From assembly GCA_914767715.1 (NCBI GenBank), contig OU612073.1, positions 6,014,001 through 6,078,000 on the forward strand: 64,000 bases of DNA, written 5' to 3'. The notes beneath the pieces were generated by a model that had not been told where the DNA came from, ran no database searches, and was given only the letters and a program-made list of their open reading frames with translations. The stretch comes from Membranipora membranacea. Lineage: Eukaryota > Bryozoa > Gymnolaemata > Cheilostomatida > Membraniporidae. Of the stretch, positions 45,001-54,400 are shown piece after piece (position 1 is the stretch's first letter; the number at the start of each line of letters is the position of its first letter). The position numbers and the translations under genes were made by a program.

Positions 45001-47364
45001 TTGTTTGTTTTTTTTTACTAGTTTGGGTATACCTTTTTCTCTGAAAAACTAAAGAGAAAAAAGATTTGGATGATCTTATTTCATTGAAAAACTCACGTGT
45101 TGTGATTAGGGGTCTGTCTGACTTTGATTGAGCCGCTGTGTGGATTGAGTAGGTCGGTAAAATCATTATCCATCACCTCTAAATACTGAGCGGTCACAAA
45201 GAACTCTTTATTCTTCATTCTCTCGATCACTTGGAACAGCCCGTTTATCATCTACAAACAGCGTTAACAGTTACAGAGAGAGAATGTCTGTATGCATTAA
45301 ATTATTCACCTATTAATGATTCAACATACATGATTAGATGACCTCCTCTACCTATCTGGGGGACATTCAACTAATTAGGAGATGCTTTTAAAATTAAAAT
45401 ATCACTGTAAAGCTGCGTTTACACGTCCTGACAAATCGGCTTATAATAACAACTCCGACACAGATTATGAATCTGCTCTATAATCGTTGTCTGTCAACAT
45501 GTCAACGATACGCTATTTACACACTGTCCATGCCTAACCGATTTCAACACAAACTTCCAACTCAACTTGTCTCTGATTGGCTAGTGAGACAACTAGTTAG
45601 TTTATTGGCTGAACCATTCATAATCGTGAAGATTTGTCGTTCACTTGTGACATTGTCACAAGTGAACGATTTTGAACAAATACAGATTTAAACACCGATT
45701 TAAACACAGATTAACTGTTTACACGGTCAGTCAAATCGGTGACCTTCGTTCTGAGTTGTTATTTTTAGCCGATTTGTCGTACATGTAAACGCAGCTTAAC
45801 CTCGCTGAATATTATCGCCAATTTGGACTCTCAGTTAAACAAATCCGTTCATAATTGTTCACTCAGAATGTATATAGTTCCATCGATGAGTGAGCGATCT
45901 GGGAACGACGCCTCGGCAGATAGTGAGTTTGGTTCAATCCGGGAGAATGGAAGGTTCAATGATTGATTCAATTTCAGGTATTTCTCCATTGTCTTTTGGT
46001 ATAATGTTGGGAAAGTGTTGTTTATTGACTTACACAAGGAGCTATTCCAAGATCACCTTCCAGTCCATTCATGAAATAGCTTTTTCCCGCACCAGTCTAC
46101 AAAATAGATGATCACAGTCAGCTTATACACAGATGGCACGCTAATAAATCTGACAATGTTTTATAACATACGATACTGCATTGCTCAAATTTATCGAAAA
46201 AAGAAGAGATTTCCTGTCAAGAAGGGTTAAACCTATTCAACTGCCAATACTGTTTCATGACTCTTCGAAATCCTACACAAAAAATTAGCATGTACAGATT
46301 TAGTATAAAAATTTGCTGTACACAAATTACCTTTCCCATGGTGACGATGGCAACATTCGTGCCCTCAACTACTCTGTGGAGCAGTGGTTCACATTTCTCC
46401 TTGTATACCAATCTCTGTCAAAAAAATATACAGAATTTCATGACTTTAAACTAAATATTAGGGTAAAATCAATTATTTTGCAAACACATAACTAGGAAAT
46501 TACCTCGAGAAGACTCAAATTATGGTACCTCATATAGACAGTATCGTGTAATAGGCGCTGACGAGACATACCATCAAGGCAACTTGTGTGATTTTTCTTT
46601 AGCAAGTGGTAACTAAAGAACCTATAAAGCTCCAACCGGGCATCAGGTATCACCATAGATAATGCGCATGTGTATCGTGGACCTATCATACTTCCCACAA
46701 TCCAATTGCCTTAAGAAGAGTAAATCATTCTTTTCATGTGACTTACTGATTTGACTTCAGGGCCATAGACACCGTCGAACACATAGGTAGCCTCAACGCC
46801 CTCTATATGAGTTGCTATCTTATCACCATTGATTTTTATGTTAGCTCTGACAGATTCACTTGGAAGCGTAGGTCTGAGCTTGGCATAGCAGCGTATGACT
46901 GATGATTCGCCACTGGGCTACAAAATAACAACAAAAACTGTCCAAAGAGCTGCTGTTAGAGCATCCATGGCAAAGCAAAGCCTGCATTGACAAACCTTGA
47001 CAAGCGGCTACAATGACTATTGAGACTATATGTTTGAGTACTGGCCTTCTAGCCAGCAGGTTATGAGTAGTTAGCCTTTTACAAAAGCAAAGCAACACTT
47101 TTCCTATGGTACATGCCCTCCCCTAAGTTTGGTTGATTTTAGGGATCGTGGTTTTTGTCAGAGGAGAAAAGACTTGATTTAGACTGTCTTGGTAAGCTTG
47201 TGATGAGTTATACTGTTGATAGTATGGTTAGGGAAAAAAATGTCAAGAAGAAAATGGGGTTGCTCTTATGCATTGTATGGTACTTGGATGGGTAGTTGTT
47301 GGTGTACTGACCCTCAAAAATGTGAATTTAGTTATCTGTATGTGAGTTAACCTACACTTACCAT
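30069..47364 (-). CDS. Kinesin-like motor protein with coiled-coil tail
   Basis: Minus-strand exons: ATG alone at 47364-47362, then 46917-46747, 46414-46331, 46096-46034, 45251-45097, 43884-43765, 43393-43192, 42692-42564, 39475-39269, 38874-38785, 38280-38184, 35883-35681, 33100-32999, 32722-32621, 32254-32150, 31462-31312, 30406-30368 and a provisional terminal exon 30151-30069 (TGA). They sum to 2106 nt, 701 residues, in frame throughout. Residues 2-309 are an N-terminal kinesin motor; 310-650 are strongly predicted coiled coil, rich in Glu, Lys and Gln (for example KQKDQQQIQERVLMLQKEKE). The protein should be a microtubule-associated dimer. The switch motifs are abnormal, so motility is doubtful. 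I could not assign a kinesin family. The last exon is the weakest call; the ATG exon is short but fits a 23-nt exon 47384-47362. Confidence 0.85.
30911..31025. repeat. Short palindromic element with GATCCAAT ends
   Basis: GTTTGATCCAATTTGCCTGC at the left is mirrored by GCAGGCAAATTAGATCAATC at the right, about 55 bp per arm around a GC-rich centre. Similar ends occur at 44743-44829 and a single end at about 15314. It lies in a kinesin intron. Confidence 0.65.
33340..35250 (-). mobile_element. Decayed non-LTR retrotransposon (LINE) fragment
   Basis: Minus strand. At 35246-34680 there is an apurinic-type endonuclease C-terminal part (ISCYAPFTG, IMGDFNQ) followed by the usual linker. At 34200-33551 there is a reverse transcriptase palm with TPQGSVLSPLLFSLYTDGI and KYADDTCLIG. 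The RT N-terminal fingers between them are missing or replaced and the frame is broken, so the element cannot be autonomous. The motif set fits CR1/Rex1-like LINEs, not certainly. It lies in a kinesin intron in the same orientation as the gene. Confidence 0.85.
36266..36789. mobile_element. Inverted-repeat MITE with flanking 11-bp direct repeat
   Basis: The arms start AAGTGCTCAAACGGTGCAAG at the left and end CTTGCACCGTTTGAGCACTT at the right, about 110 bp each. The directly repeated GTAACCATGTA lies at 36251-36261 and 36791-36801, a likely target-site duplication. Total 524 bp, in a kinesin intron. No credible coding region. Confidence 0.85.
38462..38640 (-). repeat. tRNA-derived SINE, diverged copy
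   Basis: On the minus strand: GGAGATGCCTCAGTTGGTTA with a damaged box A, a destroyed box B, then the family body (AGGTTTACTCTGATCTGACT, then GAGTAACTTGGCGC). It lies in a kinesin intron next to the exon at 38785. Confidence 0.75.
39511..39660. repeat. CCAAT/ATTGG-rich palindromic repeat
   Basis: It contains TTGGCTCTGATCGGTGGGTG followed by GATCAGAGCC, and further GATTGGCT and AGCCAATC blocks. It is related to the LTN1-intron minisatellite at 3053. It lies just upstream (minus sense) of the kinesin exon 39475-39269. Confidence 0.65.
40240..40310. repeat. Short tandem repeat, about 21-bp unit
   Basis: Three imperfect units of the form AAATCTAGGTGAGGCC with small spacers, in the kinesin intron between 39475 and 42564. 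Confidence 0.65.
40562..41017 (+). CDS. Possible acidic repeat-rich ORF antisense in kinesin intron
   Basis: An uninterrupted 151-codon frame. It starts METHNQTQPDD and continues with a Ser/Asp/Glu-rich stretch. Three tandem 21-residue repeats (AEPSQGAAVTAQDTAIPSQD type, 63 bp at DNA level, about 40769-40957) follow, then a hydrophobic C end (ALYIYTLYLYLFCL) that may be read-through past a true donor. The repeat keeps frame, which suggests past selection or recent expansion. It could be the 5' exon of a transposon-encoded or retro-derived protein, or non-coding. No family recognised. Confidence 0.35.
   Translation: METHNQTQPDDNSSSSSDSNSGSDDSNTPSETESTHDNDQYSDEEDLIRPIQETAGTQEDQVQESDQDNAEPAQGAAATAQDTAIPSQDAAEPSQGAAVTAHDPAIPSQDAAEPSQGAAVTAQDTAIPSQEARALYIYTLYLYLFCLCRYG
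42564..46917 (-). CDS. Kinesin motor domain exons
   Basis: Seven exons give a motor of about 308 residues, a little short against the usual 330-350. Seen: VIRCYAKLRP near the N end (the family's VRVR..RP strand), TYVFDGVYGPEV, and the P-loop GKTGAGKSYF (residues about 85-94) formed across the exon junction at 46331/46096. Also present are VPYRDSKLSRVLQDTFGGN (the family's PYRDSKLTRLLQDSLGGN) and SVFALLHPH. Switch I, normally NxxSSRSH, reads THRERSTAIF. Switch II, normally DLAGSE, reads DLADIE (from residue 228). Both catalytic loops are thus altered although the scaffold is conserved. Confidence 0.9.
44743..44829. repeat. Short palindromic element with GATCCAAT ends
   Basis: GATCCAATTTCCCTG at the left is mirrored by CAGATTGGATCAAAC at the right around a GC-richer middle. 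It is a relative of 30911-31025, in a kinesin intron. Confidence 0.55.
45411..45796. mobile_element. MITE with TAA target duplication
   Basis: Terminal inverted repeats begin AGCTGCGTTTACACGT and end ACATGTAAACGCAGCT; matching continues inward through the ACAAATCGGCT block for about 50 bp. TAA flanks both sides (45408-45410 and 45797-45799). A 3-bp TAA duplication is typical of PIF/Harbinger elements. 386 bp, kinesin intron. Confidence 0.85.
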
Positions 47365-47384
47365 GTTCAATGTGTTTTGGTGAC

Positions 47385-48478
47385 CTGGAGAGAAGCAGAA
47401 GAGAAAAGAAACAAAAAAATAAGCTCTAAAATAACTCTTACAGGTGCTCTTGTTTACATATCTCCAGGCATTAGAGCAATAGTATCACGTGATCCGGATA
47501 CTACCAATTCTTCTTTCTAATTGGCTAAGATACACATTGTAGTATTTTGGCTTTCACTTCCTTCATTGACAATAACCAACCTAAACCTGTAATTTCAATT
47601 AATTCACCTCCCTTCTCAGGCTTATTTGCTGCACATCTGCTGACATTAGACCCATATTGTGAGTATAACAAGGAATTGTGATGAGTAGTGTCTTGATAAT
47701 GTTATTAGATGAGCAAGCATAATATCTGAGGTAGCTATTCTTATTAATGATTACTCTTGTCTACCTACTACCTCACACAACTCACTCACTCACCAACTGT
47801 GACACACTGACTCAACTGTCTTTCACTTACACTCTTCTCCACACGCTCCCACTTACTCAATATGGATATAAGACTAATGTCATCCAGCTCATTGAGACAG
47901 GATAAATCTGGGAGCATAGATTGTGAAAAGGAAGCAAAGAACAATAATTTGTAAGGGGGAATAACTTTGATGATGATAATTTATTATGATGATACTGATA
48001 TAGTGAGTCTGGCTAGTATGTGTGCACTGCCAAAATACACCTTATCAATTCCCTAGAAGCTGTCGAGTAATGTTGAGTGTTTTGATCACATCCGGACCAG
48101 ATTAACACTGGGCTATGAATAAACCAAGATACAGGATCTGTCTGTATCTTTGAATCGGTTGTTCAGGACAATAAATAGATGCCACTGTTTGTAATACGAA
48201 CTATCCTCATTATCCTGATTGCCTGGCGGTCTCGATCTGCTAGATGAACTACCGCTACCCAAGTCTGTGACACTACAGTTCTTGGGATTCATGTAAATTG
48301 TAGGTGAAGGCTTAAGATAGGTATCATGAAATCAACTCTGCTACCTACCTTACAGTGACTCAATGAACTCCCTGCGAAAACTGTAGGTGGCCTATGTAAG
48401 TATGCATAAGTTCCTGAAAGATTAAGTAAAATCTTCAGTTAACAAATATTCTACTTTCAGATACAAACAGACCAAAAT
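47385..48478. promoter_or_regulatory. Divergent intergenic region between kinesin and cortactin
   Basis: About 1.1 kb separates the kinesin start (minus) from the cortactin ATG (plus). A candidate 5' UTR acceptor for cortactin (TTCTACTTTCAG) ends at 48460 and one for the kinesin (TCTCTCCAG, minus) lies at 47385. So the true first exons are untranslated and probably lie within this stretch. I see no clear TATA box or CpG island. A bidirectional promoter is an inference from layout. Confidence 0.4.
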
Positions 48479-51400
48479 ATGTGGCGAGCAGCTGCAGGTA
48501 ATCAAGTTAATACAAATGTCTCAGATGATGATGATGACTGGGAGACCGACCCAGACTTTGTGGTATGTACAGTATAGGGTATATAGTAGTATATGTATAG
48601 GAAAAGCCGATGATATAATAGCTTAGTTCGGTGGGTGGGTTGCGGAGTTGACAAGTTCCCCCCACAACAAAGTTTGTCAAGACAGGCTAATGATATATAA
48701 ACTAATGGGTTCTATATCTGTTAGAACTAGCGAAATACTTTCTATGTTTATTCTCTGGACGCGTCTAAAGTTTCAAGTATCCATGGAGTAATGTTGGACT
48801 GTCTTGACAAGCTTGTGAAGACAGGCTAGGTTTGATGCCTGTAATATATGTCAAACAACCGACTGTCAAAACAAGAATCTTTTATAACAGTGCAGGGTAG
48901 GCATAAAAAATATTGGCTAATCACGGCATTAGTATATTGATAACATGCACTGAAAATTCTGCTGAATAAGGTTTGGTGGGGATTTGAAACTTATGAATTT
49001 ATGTGATTTCTATTTTTGCTTAGGGCTGTGGGTAAAACCTCCTTGATAATCACCTTATCATCAGTGGGACAATCTATCATTGTGAGCTCACTGAGGCTTC
49101 CTCATCAGAGCTTGCTGATCAGGAAGTAAATAGCATGACATGAGTGTGCCACTTTGCCCTAATAGTCACTTTGAGAAAATGCCCCCAAATGCATCATAGG
49201 GGTTAATAACATGGTTTTAAGGTTTACCGGGTAGCAATTAACCTCGACAAGTAAACATTTTAGGACTAGGTGATATGTAAAGACTTAACAATTATGTCTA
49301 TGGCAATATGTGATTATGGACAACCCTCCAGAACTGGCCAGCCTCCCTTTATACCAACCGAAGCTACTGTGATAAGCAGCTGGGTACTGCGCAACTAAAC
49401 CAACCCTAATCATTTCAGCCCACTGCGTTGAATTCGGCCCTAAAAAGATTGAAATACATTGCATTTGCTGTATTGTAGAACGATGTGTCTGAGAAAGAAC
49501 AGCGATGGGGATCAAAAACTGTGGAAGGGTCAGGCCATCAAGCCTCAATAGAGTAAGTCTGTAGTACAGGCATTGGGGGCTACATATGATTATCTCCGGT
49601 CAATCTGGGCAAGCATTGACAAATTTTTTTTATTAGATTTAAAATTATCACTTGCATTTTGAGCATTATGGGTTTAAACATAAATAAATCGCAGCGGTTT
49701 GTATTATATCTAAGGTTACTTTGTAGTTGTGTATCATAGTAGTGTGTGCTGACAATTCCCAAAAGATATATATGCTTGATTTTTTATTACCCTCCCTGAT
49801 CATTCTAGACATGTGTAACATTGATAGGCTTTCAGTTTCATTAAATCAAACTCTGCCTGGGTTAGAGTTTGATCCCATCCACTGATAAGTAGGGGGAAGC
49901 GATTCCAAACGAAGACTCACTGGACAAGACTTGGTCTAGGTGCATTTAAACATTCCATCAGATTGATACTTGTCGTTTTAGTCTCAAGCAGCTAAGAAAT
50001 CAAGTACAAAATGACGATGCAACAACAAAGAAAAAGGAGTTGGATGAGAAAGGTACATTTGCTCATGGATATGGTGGTAAATTTGGTGTGATGACAGACA
50101 GAATGGACAAGGTATGCTTCTATAAGCGCTGTTATATTAATGTTAATTATATTTTCTGAGTTGTGTCCCCTTGACTGATCATGCCGTCATGAAAATGGTT
50201 CAAGGGAAGCAACTCCAGATCAAAGTTATGTCTGAGAGTCATGATCTGGTCAAAAACGAGCAGTTACTCATCAAATATGCTTGCCTTGGAAACTGAACGT
50301 CACTGCAGCCAAAAGAACTGCCTACGGTTATTATTCATTGGTATGATTATTGGGGATATCAATTTTCCTCCCTTGATGACAGATACTTGTCTCCTTGCCT
50401 AGCATGATGAGTGGTGTGCTGTGACACTATTTTATTGCATATGGGCGCATACTGTTTAAAATCCTGTCCTCTCAATGTGTTATCAGCGACTTGACATTCA
50501 TGTTACTCTCCTTGGTAGGCCTACAGGCGATATACAACCCATCCTAGCCCTGTTTACCTTTTTGCAAAAACTCAAAAACCGCAGCGCTTCCACAAACAAA
50601 GCTTTCACAACAAATAGCTTTCATCACAAATAAAGCTTTCACAACCAAGTCCAATTTACCGGTCAATATACCTTCCATATCACATGACTCTACATTACTT
50701 GTAAAAGGCTCCCACAATCCCTTCCTTGATTGAATGCAGTGTTGTTGTGCTTTGTCTCCCCTACCCAGGCCGCAGTCGGGCATGATCATGTTGAGAAAGT
50801 GGAAGCTCATGCTAGTGTTACCGATAATAAGAAAGGATTCGGTGGAAAGTTTGGCGTTCAGTCCGATCGTGTCGACAAGGTATGACAACTTTACGCTGCT
50901 CATCGTGAGATGATTATTATTGTACAAGTACCATGTCTCGTGTTATCAAATGTTCACAGGCTGTTTTATTTCATATGCCTTAATAACTTTTCAGTCTGAG
51001 ATCTTTAAAACCATCCCAAACAAGCCTAGTAGAACTGTCACTCTAAGCATTGAGATCCAGTTTGTCAGCTTAACTTTATATTTTGTTGCAACATGTTTCT
51101 CCAGCTCAGCCTGAAAGAACCTCTAAAAATTTTCGGCGAACTGGATATCCTGAAGAACACTGTACTGATATCTCTGTTAGATTTTGAATTTATATCGAAC
51201 AACCATATGACAGTACCACCATCTGTTTAAAATCTATCTAGAGTGCAGCTGGGTTCAGTTATGTAGGAACGACTGAGAAACATTCCTCACAAAAAGATTA
51301 TTCCTCTGGGTTCGGTGGAAAGTTCGGTGTACAACAAGATCGACAAGATAAGGTTGAGCAGCTTCACTTGCTCATTGCTCAGCTCAATCCACCCACACCC

Positions 51401-54400
51401 ATGAAGCTCATACCCAAATCCACCCTTATCACCTCAATTGTAGTAACTGTTCATTGCATCAGATTCCTACTTCCGAATCCATGTTGACTGCATTCCAATA
51501 AACAATTACTGTGCTTTACTTCTTCCGTATGATCACGTTATTTTTACTGATTGACCATTCTTCTGTCAGATTCATTTGATAACTATAAAGCATTCAGATT
51601 AAGACAAGCCGAGAACAACATTGTGACGTCGGTACGACAGATTATGGGATTGATTCTATATTTTGCACATGAATTTAATTATATAGATATTATGATTAAA
51701 AGAACAAATTTTAGCTTTTTGAATTTTAGGAGTTTTCTTCTCTCTGAAGTAACAATTTTGGGAAGACAAATCCTGATCTATCCTTATTGATCAATTCCCA
51801 TCAGGGAGTTTTGGACCAAACTCCCTGATCCCACCCACATGCCGATCGGGGAGTTGTCCCGAAATCCTGAATAAAACATTGCAATTTGGCTCATCTTCTT
51901 TCTATTATCCTGCATGATTGATTTGCTCTGCTGATTGAATGCCTGATGTTTGCAGTCCGCTGTTGGCTGGGACCACCAGGAAAAATTAGCTCAACATAAC
52001 TCGCAAAAAGACCACTCCAGAGGGTTTGGTGGTAAATATGGAGTGCAGAAAGACAGGGTTGATAAGGTGGGATAAAACGATTCTACAATTTAAGATTGTC
52101 ACTAATTACTTTGCTATTCCCTACTGCAATGAACAAAGCACCCATTCATTAATTTATACTTACTTGGCATGCTCTAAAAAATTTCTAAATCAATGTTCGA
52201 TTAATGCTATAATTGTCTCCCCTGCTGTTATCATACTGCCTGTAACTCAGAAGATGGTAAGATCCTTTCATCAAACCTCATTTAGGATAAAGTTCAACTC
52301 CTTTGACTGTAAATAGCATTACAACGGTCTCTGTTGAAAAATTGAAATTGTCTCTAGAGTTTAATCTAAGGCTATTTATGTTGGGCTCAGATTCACAAGA
52401 CGCTGATGCAGTAATGGATTGCATTTGAAAAATTATCAATAAGGAGTTGATACACCAATCATCACAATTATCACAACCTCTTTTTTTATTTATATATCCT
52501 AACATATATCTGAGACAAGTTAAATGGTATATAACATTACTGTGTCAAAGATTCCCTTAAATTCCATTAATTTGACTGTGACAACAATTATACTAAATGG
52601 GACAGATCTTTTCCACATATTTGCCATCGTACCAATGACTATTGTTTCTTCAGAGCGCGGAGGGATGGTCGTATCAAGGAAAAACTGAGGCTCACGAATC
52701 ACAAAAAGGTATATACTCACTCTATTCAAGGAGTTAAAGAGTCCTTGCTCTATTCATCCCACAAGAACCCTTCTGATGTATTTATGTGCACTGAAATTAA
52801 CAGTGCTGTTCTGTGTTTATAGGTCAAATGTTTTTCAGTTGGTTTGAAGTATTAGAGTAAGATGTAGATGGCGGCAAACGTACCAAAGCTTATTTACTCA
52901 AGTACTGATAGTTTGAGTACGTTAGGAATACTGAGTAGAGAGAAGTATCATATCAAACAAAATTTGCCCAAGTTGTGAATGCCTAAAACATATCAAAGTG
53001 TACTTGCATCAGTATTTAATGATTATACAAGGTGTACTGGCAGATGATCATGTAATGCTTATTGTGATTGTTCCCAGATTATAGTAAAGGTTTTGGTGGT
53101 AAATTTGGCGTTCAGAGTGATCGCGTTGATCAGTCTGCCGTCGGATGGGACCATCAGGAAAAACTGTCCCAGCATGATTCTCAAAAAGGTTTATTCGTCG
53201 TGATGTGTGTTGCTTTTCTTTTGCACCTGTTTGGAGTGTATTGTAAATATTTTCACTCTTACTATCGGTTTTCTTGTTACCTATCTCTAGCCAACACATG
53301 AGCTAACTTATCTCGTACACGCGGATTGAAACAGCTAAAAGTAGAGAGAGGGAGACAATCAACGCTGATACAAGTTGTGGGGAAAAAATTTAATTAATAC
53401 CTGACATAGTTTTCCTGGGGGTCGGAAAGAAGTTGATGTTCGTTCTTATAGCGTTTCAATACTTTGAAATTTATAGCTTGGAGCCAAATCAACTGAAACT
53501 CAATCCTGCTTCTAGGAGTACTGTAAACGTCAAATTCGAAAGTGTTTGATTGTTTTTCGGCGGTATGTTATGGTGTTTCTACTATCATACCATAACACTC
53601 CCCCATAGCGCCATTTTGGCTTATCACATCTGTGGACGTGGTGTCCACAATGTGATTATGTAATGCGTACCCAATACCCAACTCACAATTTCCGTGTTTT
53701 CTGCAAACTGAAACCTCTGTGTGAGACTGCAATCTCATAGATTTTGTTTGTCTATCCTTGTCTTCTCAGTTTTAATTGTTCTCTTTGTGTGAACCTATAG
53801 TTATATAACTGGTATACATTTTGTACCTCCAGTATCACTGTGATAAATGCTATGGTGACTTGCTTTCTTCTTTGGACACTATCTATTTAGCAGAATACTA
53901 CAGGGTAATCTACCTTCTCTGCTGTAGAAATCTGCTACACTGCAAAATCAATTGGTTTAAGGTTTATTCATAGATTAAGTTTGATATCTTTATCTGATAA
54001 GTCTTCTGTGGAAGTCCACCAAGGGTTCTAAAACTGATAACATTATCGATGATGAAATACTACTATCACCGCACCTTCCTTTTAACGCTCTTAACCCGAG
54101 TGATGTATACCAAAGATATTGACTTGCCTTGTTATTTTTCCAGACCACTCTAAGGGCTTTGGTGGTAAATATGGTGTACAGAAAGATCGCCAGGATCAGT
54201 CTGCTCTTGGCTTTGAGCATCAAGAGAAGTTAGAAAAACACGCATCACAAAAAGGTATAGATTGGGTTCAACTAATTTAAATTCCAGGAATCTACTTTGT
54301 GCAAAATACAAATGTCAACCTTGCAAGTAATAGAAGAGTATAGTTTTTCAAGAGAAAAGTCTGCCACATGGTACATGCTTGAAATAGTATCTGTTATGGC

